DNA from: Alloascoidea africana
Taxonomy: Eukaryota > Ascomycota > Alloascoideomycetes > Alloascoideales > Alloascoideaceae
Assembly (NCBI GenBank): GCA_030581615.1
Contig: JAKTTT010000020.1
Location: 267,555 to 331,554, forward strand
Reading direction: 5' to 3'
Length of the DNA: 64,000 bases
The notes under the pieces are model-generated. The model was not told the DNA's origin, searched no databases, and was given only the letters and a program-made list of their open reading frames with translations. The position numbers were made by a program, and so were the translations under genes. Positions 44,717-54,551 of the stretch are shown in pieces; the stretch's first letter is position 1; every line of letters starts with the position of its first letter.

Positions 44717-45655
44717 TCTTAGAGTGCATGCCCTTGATGTTCTTGTATGTCCAATTTTATGGCATTTAGTACAGAAGGGGCTCGACGAGGCCCGGCAACT
44801 TGGGCTTCCACAACTTCAAACAGGCTAGGTTCACGTCTAGCGCTCGACTGCAGAAGAGAGCTTCGAGCTTTGTATTTGTCAATTCGCTGACGAGGCTCAA
44901 GGAGCAGCTGTGGTGCGCCATCACGTACCAACGGCCAATGAGAGTGAAAGTGTTCAAGAAGTAAAGGTTCACCTTCAAGAGCTGCTATTTTGTGCATGCA
45001 GGGAAGACCATACACTCGAGAAAATTTGCCTGTACCAGCCAAAGACGGCGGTGGTTCCCTTCTTAAAAGCAACTTTCGCTGTTCATTCACCATTCTCAAG
45101 GCTTGGTGCGAAATCCAACCCCGTACAACCCCATATAACGCTGGTGAAAGTTCTAGTGGAGTTCGAGATTGTTGTGCTACCTGTTTAGCCCTCAAATCGG
45201 ATAGTTGGTTCAGAAGAGCAAGTCGAATTGCTTTCCAAGAATCGAATAAATCAAGCGTTGATCTCGTTAAGTGTCGTTTTATGAGAGAATGGATACTCTC
45301 AATGTCGCCGTATTTCCGGAATGGCCAGACATATCAACTCAGGCTGATACAAACTTTTCCTTGAATGGCAGCCAAGTTGTTTTTCTATAGCCGATTTCTG
45401 TAGCGTGATCTTGGCCATAGGCGCTATTAAACATACTTAGATTCTCGTTGAACTCATTTTCTGTTGCCGAGTAAACCAATCTGAACCAGAAATCGTAAAG
45501 TATTCTGTTTGTAGATAATGAGATTTTTCTGGTTGAATGCGTTGAGCTAGTTCGCATGAGTAAGCCCAAACGCTAATATGCCTCTTGTGGTGAAGATAGA
45601 TCTGTTGCCTTGGAGGAGAGGTTGCTACTGTTTGGTACCGGGGCTTCCCCAGTCC
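44717..45655 (-). pseudogene. Mutator-like (MULE) transposase relic
   Basis: Minus-strand fragments cover the C-terminal half of a fungal MULE transposase. From 45569 downward: FWFRLVYSATENEFNENL; then, after frame changes, IHSLIKRHLTRSTLDLFDSW; then RTPLELSP..GWISHQALRMVNEQ; and the SWIM-type GTGKFSRVYGLPCMHKI with a following HFHSHWPLV. Stops and at least two frameshifts break it and the N-terminal catalytic part is absent. It abuts the right end of the pogo element and lies just upstream of RRN7. No MULE terminal repeats were recognised. Confidence 0.7.
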
Positions 45656-45877
45656 AGATGCCCGGGTGCTGATTTTCGATTATGTAAGATTCTGATTATG
45701 TAATCCGAAACGTGACCCTTGGGCGCACGGGTACCCGTGCGTCTATTGGGAGCCCACCTCTTTGTCACTTGTTACTAATCAATTTTTTATTTTGCCCATA
45801 AAATTTTGTCGCTAGATAGTGACAAATTTGTTTTGAAGTAGGAGTTTAAAGATGGAACTCACAAAAAGGATACCAGG
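45656..45877. promoter_or_regulatory. RRN7 upstream region with 18 bp palindrome
   Basis: Contains a perfect palindrome at 45724-45741 (CGCACGGGTACCCGTGCG), 137 bp before the RRN7 ATG, in which two CGGGTA half-sites overlap head to head. A direct repeat GATTATGTAA (twice, about 45678-45701) precedes it. Confidence 0.45.
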
Positions 45878-47609
45878 ATGAGCCAATTGATATGGACAAA
45901 AGGACAACCGTGTGAGGTTTGCAACTCTCGGCGATGGCGAGTTTTCGATGGCCAGTATATATGTTCGAACAATCACGTTCGAGAAGGCGATATCGAGATC
46001 AATGATGATGAAGAAGCTTATGGTGGATCCTATGTATCACGACGGCTCACGATACCGAGTGCAACACCCAGTGCGAGTCAGGCCGGTGGCGGGAATCGTG
46101 CTGGAGAGAATGAAAAGTACTATGGAGAGGAAGGACTAAACCTTTACTACCGGGCTATCCAATCGTTGCTAAAAGAACAAGCCCAAAGCCTTGTGAAGGG
46201 ACAGATTGTGGATACAAACTTTGAGGTGAGTCAGGCATTTGTATTATGATTATTGTTTAGAAAGTTTTGCTAACGAAGAGGGCAAAAAGAATGGATTGAA
46301 ACAGATTTGGGGTCTCTATTTTACCGCACTCGACGAGACATCAAAGAATAGATCCAAACAAGAGGGCACCGCTACAACAGCTTTATCCTCGTCTGAAAAT
46401 TCTCAAGCAGCAGAAACAATTGACAATGAAGTAAAACAGCAATTTATCACCCCTAAATTCACGCCGCTGGGCAAAAAACAACAAAGAACCCTAATAATAC
46501 CACTTGAACACACTTTGGTGTTGCTGTACATCACCTCAGTGTGCCTGGGGTGTCCGATATACTACTACGATATAGCCACAATGGTCTCGTCCATGAGTCT
46601 TCCATATCTCAAGTCCTCGAGGCGCGTTCCTCTTGAAATCCGGCGGCATTTGCCAGCACACCTCATCAGGTTGTTTGAACCCAACCGCGGACCGACTTGT
46701 GAAGAATTTCATCGATCCCTGACGCGTGTCAACACGGCTATTTTGGAGATGGTTCGAGCGCAAGATCGAAGCCAAGGCCTACGGGAAACATCTACGCTGG
46801 GGTCTCTTGTCTGGCAACCATTGCTTCTGCGGATGGTTCAGGATTTTTACATGCCCCCCGAAATCTACATCTCTGTATCTAAGATGATTGAAACTTTCAA
46901 GTTGGAATTCCCATTGCCCTTACAACCCGAGGATGAGATGCTTTTCTCTCCTCATCCGGAGAAGAGAAGTGAAAGACCCCGTAAAAAATATCAATGGCCT
47001 GAGCTGTTGCTCTTTTCACTAGTTCTTGTGAACCTTCAACTTTGGCTTCTGTTCCACAGAAAGTACAGAGTCGATTTGGAGGTATGGCGCGCGATAATCG
47101 AACAAACCTGGATCGAAAGGGATTTTTACTACAACGTTGATGAATTTGACGCTATGGATTGGGACTCGGATAGGATGAACCATTATTTGGACTGGTTTCA
47201 AACCAAAATTACAGAAAATAACCATGATAATGATGATGAAGAAGAAGGGTCCCCTAAAGACTTGTCCACAAAACGCTTGTATCGGCTTTTCCAAACGGAG
47301 TCTGTAACGAGACACAAAGGTCTTGGTGTCAAAATTGACTGCTCAACCTCCGAAAAAGCCTTTCAAACGCTTCACAGAACTCTTAAGGTGGAGCGGGTAG
47401 CTAGGGGAGAAGAACCAAAGTTGGCTCCAGATGTCCACAATAGCCGGTTTGCTATCCTTGCTACATCCCAATATTCGGACCATCCGTTTGTTAAAACAAT
47501 GATCAGTGCAATATGCTTGAACTTTCGAATATCAGAGCCTAGTCTCGTGTCCGTTATGGACTGGATAGGGAATAAGCTTGTGAATGCTTCGTACGAGAAG
47601 AAACGGTAA
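45878..47609 (+). CDS. RRN7: Rrn7/TAF1B, RNA polymerase I core factor subunit
   Basis: Rrn7 is the TFIIB-like subunit of core factor (with Rrn6 and Rrn11) that recruits Pol I to the rDNA promoter. Two exons: 45878-46225 and 46281-47609. The intron is GTGAGT..AGAG with branch TGCTAAC only 4 nt before the AG; 558 aa. The alternative acceptor GTTTAG at 46258-46260 would force a stop, so 46281 is preferred. The N-terminal zinc ribbon is CEVCNSRRWRVFDGQYICSN, followed by the reader HVREGDIEINDDEE. Cyclin-fold regions follow (LVLLYITSVCLGCPIYYYDI; MPPEIYISVSKM). Length and motif order match the family. Confidence 0.88.
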
Positions 47610-48014
47610 CGACCTGTGCATTTAATCTTTTGTAATTTTTGGCATTGTAGAAGTACAAAATTGCATTCAAAAGAACATCAAATCTACTATATAATTACAT
47701 ACATGAAGATGATAAGAATAAAAAAAAGATAAAACCTTTGGATGAATCGTAACCTAAAAATCAAAATGATGTGTGTTCTCTGGAAATTCCTATTTCTGCA
47801 TTTGCTTTCCTAGTTTAATGTTTTTTTTCTTGTGTTTTTGCTTTATTTCTTTTTAGCTCATTTTACATACGATCGATATACTAGATCGCTTCAATTTTTT
47901 TTTTTTCATTCTTTTCTCTTTGCTTCTTAATATTATTATTAACCATACTCTTTTTCAGTCTTTTTTTTTCATTTTTCAAAAAAACACAATAAAATATAAT
48001 GTATATCAAATCTT
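47610..48014. terminator. Convergent RRN7/RMN1 3' region
   Basis: 405 bp, strongly AT-rich, with several T runs (about 47821, 47897, 47964) and TATA-rich stretches. Typical of yeast polyadenylation regions. No gene seen. Confidence 0.35.
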
Positions 48015-49835
48015 TCATTCCGTCATCACAGCGTCCTCATTCTTGGAGGCGTCGACGGTAACATTGGATACTGGAGCAGAATACCATGACTTTTGAACCT
48101 CGCCTTCTAAGGGTAACACCTCTCCATTGTAGAACCTTTCTGCAGAAGCACGATCTTTGAAAGAAACAATGACCTGGTCAACAGTAGTGGGATCTCTTTC
48201 TACTCCTTCAAACTCACCACGGGATATCAAGTAGCCCTTTAGTGTTTCTTCTCCTTGCTCTGTGACTGGACGAATTGCAACCTTCTTTGGACGCAAGTCA
48301 AGGTTGTAAGTGGAAAGAGCTGTTCTGAACGCACCTCTTCCTCCCCTGTAGCTATACGGACTATAACCACGTCCTCTGCCTCGATAGAAGCCGCGCCCTC
48401 TACCACGAGTACCAAACTGGTAAGAAGGAGCTCCACCATAGTTACTGCTGCCGTAACCTCCGCTAGTGTCGGTGGAAAGCCCTAGCCTGGATGCTTCTGA
48501 CTTTAGTGCTTCCAGCTGTGCTTTTAATGCCTCTGTCCTGGCCTTCTTTTCTGGATGTTCACTAGTAGATTCATCCTGACCAGCAGCATGGATCTTTGCT
48601 TCCAGCAGCTTCTTTTCCTCTTCGTGTTTCCTTAATATTTCATCACGCTGTCTCTTCAACTCTTTCAAACGTTCTTCAGCCTCTTTTCTCTTTGCCATTT
48701 TCTGTTCAAACTCTGTCTGTTTCTCCGCTTGAACACGTCGAGCTTCCTCTATATCCAAAGGCTTTTCCTCTTCGGCTTGTTGTGAGTTGTGATGGAACTG
48801 ACGCTGCCTCGTAGGATCCTGTTTCCTCCAATAAACTTTGATAAATCTATTATCAAAAATAGGAGCTGGAGAAGTCCAAGCGTTATTTGCTTCATCATGG
48901 GTTTCAAAATCCAACTCTGCAAGTCTCAGATCTGGGTGAATCTGAACGCTCTTCAGAGTTCCAAACTGGCTAAAGTACTCTCTCAGTTTTTCTTCATCCA
49001 GCTTATCCTCTGGAAGCTTTTCAACCACAAGCTGCGTATTGTTCAAATCGCGATGAGTAGTTGAAAACTCTGAAAACTTGTTGTTAAAGTTGCTTCGTTG
49101 GTTGAATCTGGCGCCGCCTCTTTGAAAGTTTCCTCTAAACATTTTGTGCTGGTTGTTGAAATTTGGGAGATTCATGGTTGGGTCAGAAGGATTATAGCCA
49201 TCGGGAGGCATTATGAAGCCTTGGTTGTTAGGAGCGGGAAGCTGAGGTGGAGGTAGAAACGCAGGATTGAACCCAGCTCCAAAATTGTTGAATCCATTGC
49301 CATTGTCAAATCCATTATTCCCGGCAAAGTTGTTAAACCCGTTATTGTTATTGTTGTTTCGGTGGAAATTTCTATTGTTGTTATTGTTGTAACCTCCGCG
49401 TCGATTTTGAAATCGTCGGTTATTGTTATTGTTATTATTGTTAAATCCACCAAAATTTCTACCATCCTGTTGTTGTTTCTGCTGCTCAACTTCAGCTGTC
49501 CTCGCGGCATTCGCGTTTTGTTCAAGCTGTTCAGGGAAAGCAGACGCCGGAGGCGCTGCTTGTAACATCTGGCTCGGGGGCTGATCAGCACTTTCTCCCA
49601 AGTAGGTTCCACGGTTAACAGCAGATATCAACTCTTGAACAAATGGCCCACTCTTGTCTTGCAAAAAATCGGTCAATTGCTCTGTACACATTTCAGTCAG
49701 CTCGTCATCCGGTAACGGATGCTTCAACAGGGCCAACACATAGTCGGATAACACGTCCGGATCTGCATCTGAAAGTGGTCCTAATTTGGCAATAAGCCAT
49801 TTTCTAAGAGCTGGAACGTCCACTTCATCGATCAT
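48015..49835 (-). CDS. RBM26/27-like (Rmn1-type) RNA-binding protein
   Basis: 606 aa. The N-terminal PWI-like helical domain (about 1-80: VPALRKWLIAKLGPLSDADP) is typical of RBM26/27 and S. pombe Rmn1, a partner of Red1/MTREC in nuclear RNA decay. An Asn-rich, Gly/Phe-containing low-complexity region covers about 110-250. RRM1 follows (about 265-335, TQLVVEKLPEDKLDEEKLRE). Then come a charged coiled coil (about 350-430), an RGG-type region (GRGRGFYRGRGRGYSPYS) and a second RRM-like domain (about 515-585, KVAIRPVTEQGEETLKGYL). No CCCH zinc finger is visible, unlike human RBM26. S. cerevisiae has no obvious orthologue. CACGTG and TTACCCG motifs lie 110-125 bp upstream. Confidence 0.75.
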   Translation of the reverse strand: MIDEVDVPALRKWLIAKLGPLSDADPDVLSDYVLALLKHPLPDDELTEMCTEQLTDFLQDKSGPFVQELISAVNRGTYLGESADQPPSQMLQAAPPASAFPEQLEQNANAARTAEVEQQKQQQDGRNFGGFNNNNNNNNRRFQNRRGGYNNNNNRNFHRNNNNNNGFNNFAGNNGFDNGNGFNNFGAGFNPAFLPPPQLPAPNNQGFIMPPDGYNPSDPTMNLPNFNNQHKMFRGNFQRGGARFNQRSNFNNKFSEFSTTHRDLNNTQLVVEKLPEDKLDEEKLREYFSQFGTLKSVQIHPDLRLAELDFETHDEANNAWTSPAPIFDNRFIKVYWRKQDPTRQRQFHHNSQQAEEEKPLDIEEARRVQAEKQTEFEQKMAKRKEAEERLKELKRQRDEILRKHEEEKKLLEAKIHAAGQDESTSEHPEKKARTEALKAQLEALKSEASRLGLSTDTSGGYGSSNYGGAPSYQFGTRGRGRGFYRGRGRGYSPYSYRGGRGAFRTALSTYNLDLRPKKVAIRPVTEQGEETLKGYLISRGEFEGVERDPTTVDQVIVSFKDRASAERFYNGEVLPLEGEVQKSWYSAPVSNVTVDASKNEDAVMTE

Positions 49836-50694
49836 TCTGGGTTGTTGAGTAGCTAGTCAGCAAATGTGAAAGGAAAAAGAGTGAGTGAAACTAAATTTTC
49901 TTTTAGCAATGGCAAAATCTCAAAAACACCCAGTGTAAGAGTCACGTGTGTTCAGTTACCCGGAACATTGGTTAATTTCAAGTATTTTTGAAAGTTTGAT
50001 TTTGATAATTTTTATACTGTCCAGCAAAAAAAAAATTGGCTTTGGGATTCCGTTAAAATTTATATTGTAAACGGGTAGGCCTTCATTGGGTAACGAAGAC
50101 GATTTGCTGTATGATAAATAAACAGAAGAAGTCTTTTTATTCGGTGTCTGTATAGTTTTGTGTACTGACGGGTTCTTTTTTACATTGTGAAAGGGAGTAC
50201 GTTGTCTATTCTTTATAATGTCTGAGATTTCCCGTAACAGGTCCAAAAGTGTTATAGAAAGTCTCTAATAGTACTGAATGGGTGCGGCTGTCAGAGTTAA
50301 AACGCACAGCACCATAACTACTCCGTGAATATCAACGAGAAAAGAATATCAACATTTTTTAGAATACCTTCTGAACTACTGGGGGTTTGTCACGCGTAGC
50401 AGGATACATTCAGCTTAGCAACAGTATATAAAGACCTCCTTATCCCCTAACTTAGATCGGTCCTTAAAGAGTTCTATACTTTACGAATTTATGTATCCTA
50501 CCTGCTATATCGTCGCAGAGATTTCATCTGTGGAATTAATTAGAGACATTTTTGTATTAATATTATTTCACTAAATGTTAACAGGTAGTTAGACACATGG
50601 TTTTATAGTATTGAAAAATGCTGGAAAACAACACATGCGCTCCGAAAGAGAGACGCAACAACGCTTTTTATATGGTTTCTTTCTTAAAAATATT
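49836..50694. other. RMN1 promoter and ERG13 3' region; possible LTR remnant
   Basis: 859 bp. Near RMN1: CACGTG at 49943-49948 and Reb1-type TTACCCG at 49956-49962. From 50250 (TGTTATAG) to 50583 (TTAACA) a 334 bp stretch has LTR-like ends and a TATATAAAG box (about 50426). Without matching target duplications it is only a candidate solo LTR. Confidence 0.3.
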
Positions 50695-52231
50695 TTACTC
50701 CTTGATGGCGTATTCTCTTCTATATCTATCGTCAACCTTGGTGAGGTAATAGACGCCAGACTTGATGTTTTCAAGAGAACCGGTGGGCTCAAAGTCCTTT
50801 TGCAGGTGGGCCTTTTCACGGAGAGCAACGCCGGCTTCGTACTCAAGAGGACTTCTGCGGGTTCTTGATTCTAGCTGGTTCTTGACATCCAGGTTCTTGA
50901 CAATCTCGGAAATGTCTCCCTTGACGACAGCAGAAAAGAAAGAGGAGGCGAGACCAGAGCCGTATGAAAAGAATGCAATACGCTTGCCAGAAAGTTTCTC
51001 CTCGGGCACAAAAGTCAACAGAGAAGCCAAAGAGGCGTAGACACTGGCAGTGTACATGTTTCCGGTATTTGTTGGCACGGTTAAACTGTTACTGAGTCTC
51101 TCCTTTGATAGATCTTTGGCAAGGCCGAGAAAGTGTTTTTCAACGGTTCTATCAGTCAAGGACTTTTCATAAGGAACAGCAGCAATTTCTTCGGGGACCA
51201 GCCCTTGGAAAGATTTGGGGTTTGCAAGGTAGTCGTTGTACAGCAGGCGAGCATAAGATTTGGTGACGAGCTTGCAAGTAGGGACGTGGAAGACGTTGTA
51301 GTCAAAACGTTTGATGCCGGTTTCGGCCGTTTCCTGGACCAAGGGTCTTTTAACCTCCTTTCTGTTGTAAGCGGCGTAGGCCTTGTCGACGGCTTTTGTG
51401 TAGCACGTTAGAGAAAAGTGGCCGTCGACGTAAGGGTACTCGGAGGTAAAGTCGGGTTTATAAAAATCGTAGGCATGCTCAACGTGAGATCCATGGATCG
51501 GATCAAAGACTATTGGAGCGTCGGGCCCGATCAACAAGGCAATAGTTCCCGCACCACCAGTGGGTCGGGCTGCACCCTTTGCATAAATTGCAATATCGCC
51601 AGCGACGACAATGGCGTTGCGGCCGTCCCAGGACGAGGATTCGATCCAGTTGACGGCGTTGAACAAGGCAGAGGTGCCTCCATAGCAAGCATTAACGGTG
51701 TCCACACCTTCGATATCCGAGTTTTCGCCAAAGAGCTGCATCACTACCGACTTGACAGACTTTGACTTGTCAATGAGTGTCTCAGTTCCAACCTCGAGTC
51801 TACCGATCGAGGCAGGATCAATGTTGTTCTTTTTCAGAAGTTTGGAGACAACGGTCAGTGCGAACGAGTAGATGTCTAGAAAAATTGTGGGAGTTAGACA
51901 AGTTCCAGTGGGCAAAATTGGCGTGGACAAACGTACCTTCACGATCATCAACAAAAGCCATATTGGTCTGGCCAAGGCCGATGGTGTATTTTCCAGCAGA
52001 AACACCATCGTGCTTTTCGAGGTCTTCTTGGTTAACGTACTAAAGGCCGGGCACGGTTAGAAATCATGTTTGCAGGTGTAAGCGTGACATTGGTGGTGAA
52101 ACGTTGTGCTAGATCCATTCCCTTGTTGGGTGAAAAAAAAAAAGCCGCCAGCGGATCAGAAGACGTACCTGTGATGGGATGTAGATCTCAAAGGCCTTGA
52201 TGCCAACGTTTTGGGGGCGTGCTTGAGACAT
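50695..52231 (-). CDS. ERG13: Hydroxymethylglutaryl-CoA synthase
   Basis: Condenses acetyl-CoA with acetoacetyl-CoA to HMG-CoA, the second step of the mevalonate/ergosterol pathway. Three exons: 52231-52169 (63 nt), 52039-51937 and 51875-50695. Introns are GTACGT..TTTAG and GTACGT..CTAG, with branches TCTAAC in both; 448 aa. Exon joints rebuild [19 protein letters not shown] and VDDRED-IYSFAL. The catalytic Cys is in [20 protein letters not shown], followed by the family motifs [12 protein letters not shown] and [10 protein letters not shown]. No ER-targeting or mitochondrial signal. The promoter holds a perfect inverted repeat. Confidence 0.95.
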
Positions 52232-52367
52232 GGCGAAAGTCGAGAAGGAAGAATCGGGCTCGGAGAAGGAGGCTCTTGTCCAGAAAAGAGGGAAACGGCA
52301 GGAAGATAAGAGAAGAGAATGGATCCGTGGAGAAAAGGAAACTACCCGAGCTGCCCACTCCAGGGGC

Positions 52368-52406
52368 CGGGTAACCGCAAAACGCCATTTCGTGCGTTTT
52401 GCGGTT
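52368..52406. promoter_or_regulatory. Reb1-type site overlapping a perfect 13 bp inverted repeat, ERG13 promoter
   Basis: CGGGTAA at 52368-52374 runs into arms AACCGCAAAACGC (52373-52385) and GCGTTTTGCGGTT (52394-52406) with an 8 bp spacer. The repeat is 142-175 bp before the ERG13 ATG. Could be a dimeric-regulator site or an RNA hairpin if transcription starts further upstream. Confidence 0.6.
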
Positions 52407-53473
52407 GAAAGTTTCGTTTCGGGCGGCTGAAACTGGCCTGTTGGGCTCTGTGTGGGTCCGTGTGGGTCCTTGCGGGCCCATTCGGCCGGTGGTGCTGGGG
52501 GCAATCGACTTGAAACAGCAACGAGCTGTAGGAAAAGTACTTGCTGGAGTTGCTGTGTCCGAGGATCCTGAGGCGCGATCCTTGTGGCATCCTGGAGGTC
52601 TCGCAGACACGAGATCCAGATCTCGATCCAGATCAAGATTCAGCCTGAGTGCCAGACTGGGTGCATGAGTTGCTCTGTTTTGGAAACATCCGGGCCATCT
52701 TTAGTTGCTATCGTGGAACCGGATGAAGCTCACTCGGAGGATCTTTAGTTGCTCGCAATTGTCTTTTGGTCTGTTCTGAGATTTGGCTGGACTTGGCACC
52801 AGCAAAGGACGTGGTTGCATATCTATGCTTTAAAAACGGTTCTTTCTACAATTGTATGCCATTTCCACAGTGCAGATCCCCCTCTTGCTCGTAGAATTTC
52901 TTTCTATCCTGGTATTGTTTCACTCGATCTTGATCTGGTCAGTCCTCATTTGCGGAGATTCATCGTCAGTCCCCAGCTTTGTTTCAAACATTGGTTCTTT
53001 TCTATGACGCTGTTAGGTTGAAACGGAGATTTCGACAAAAATTGCCAAACATATTGACAGTTGCCTGAAATCTACTAAAGCTTCAGTGAGACGTGCAAGA
53101 CTTTTTACATAATATAGTTGTGATTTCTCTTATACAAATGCGTGCTTTCAGCCGATTAGAACCCCTTTTAGCATGGGGCAATGATTTGACGGTTCGGATG
53201 ACAAGCTTAAAGGGAGACAGGTCTGTATGTCAGTTAGCCAAAGAGAGACAATTGACCCTCTTTTGCTTTTCTAGTAACTTTTGCAGCAAACATTAACTTA
53301 ACAATCAGTTTCTTCTTTGAAGACCAGAAATATTGTGCACAGTTGTTTATCATTTTGTTGTAGAGATTGTACACAATCCTCCCTCAATATTGGAGAAATC
53401 CCCTAAACGTTCCAACCACAAAAACCAAGACAAAGATGTCTCCTCTCATTGTTGAACCCTATACAATACCAGA
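52407..53473. other. Intergenic, no gene seen
   Basis: About 1 kb upstream of ERG13 leading into the second accessory island. A GATC-containing direct repeat (AGATCC/AGATCTCGATCCAGATCAAG) occurs at about 52610-52640. Short frames carry no family features. Confidence 0.3.
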
Positions 53474-53607
53474 TGTTAGGACTCGGGTGATATCCATTCC
53501 GGGTAAGCTCGGTCTATAGCTATATAAGTAGTTAGATCCCTATCCTATAGCAATTCAGAAGCTATGTGTGTGAATCACTAACCCCTAGCTTCCTTCCGGA
53601 TCCAACA
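53474..53607. mobile_element. Solo LTR, 134 bp, with 5 bp target-site duplication
   Basis: The element begins TGTTAGG and ends CCAACA (TGTT..AACA termini). It is flanked by the direct repeat CCAGA at 53469-53473 and 53608-53612, the 5 bp duplication expected of LTR retrotransposon integration. Inside are a TATATAAG box (about 53520) and pyrimidine-rich sequence. No internal retrotransposon coding sequence was seen in the window, so this is a solo LTR left by recombination. Confidence 0.7.
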
Positions 53608-54551
53608 CCAGAGTGTTCCACAGGAACAGAGAATCGCTCTAATGGGTTTGCGGCTAAGAGTTCCCGCTTGTTTGGTGTGTTTGAGCCCTTCATTTGTTCA
53701 AATCAACACTTTGTTGCTGCTGTACTTCATTGGCGCTCAAGTTCTTGTTCAAAACATGAGCTTTTCGGAGGGGCCTAGTTTGAAGAAAAGTTTGCAAAAG
53801 TCGGTGTAGGTTCTACGTTTAAAAGAGTAGGACTCAGCGCCAGTACTTTGACTTTCAGCCAGTCTACAAGTTTGATTATGAAAGTTTATACCGGCCTCAA
53901 CTCGAGTGAATTCTGCTTAGCATTTCCGTACAGTGTGCTCCCATCATTGAGTCTTAATTCTGCGGTCTGTAGTAAAATCCCAAACTAGTTTTGAGCATTC
54001 TACAAGTAGCAATTGAAGAAAACGGTTCTGCTTTAGCATCGGTTCCAAATCGGAATACTTTGTCTCGATCCCAATTACCTCTTGATAACAGAACTTCTTG
54101 GGTCACAATGCATTCACGTGTAGTTGTAAAGAAGTACACCTAAGGCTAGTTGCTTGAGAAATCACTAAAAGTTGGTCCCGTGTAGGTTTTGACTGTTGAC
54201 GAGCTCACTTTTGGTGGAGGAATAAGATTATAGGGATGCTCAAAAATGAAATGCCTATCCAACTGAGATCAATAGCTAGGATATAAGTGCAGTGTGTCTG
54301 TGTTGTCTACAACTCCAATTCTACCCCTTCATCACACGAACTAGACTGTCTCAAAAGTGGTGAAGCTGGCTACAAAAAGTTGGAGGTTTGGACTGCGATA
54401 TGCGAATCAGCCCTTACATGACACAAAACAGCCTAATTCAATCTCTGAGCTTTTATGCATCTTTATGAGTGATTTACACGCATACCCCAGTTTTGCTAGC
54501 GTATACCATACTTGTCTGGGCTGGGAGAGGCTAGAGGCTAGAAGCAACCAA
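53608..54551. other. Intergenic, no gene seen
   Basis: About 0.94 kb between the solo LTR and the duplicated segment. Only short frames; nothing recognised. Confidence 0.3.

Noticed and set aside
49956-50246. 96-residue minus-strand frame upstream of RMN1
   Set aside because: Begins with TTG rather than ATG and overlaps the promoter motifs of RMN1; no family features.
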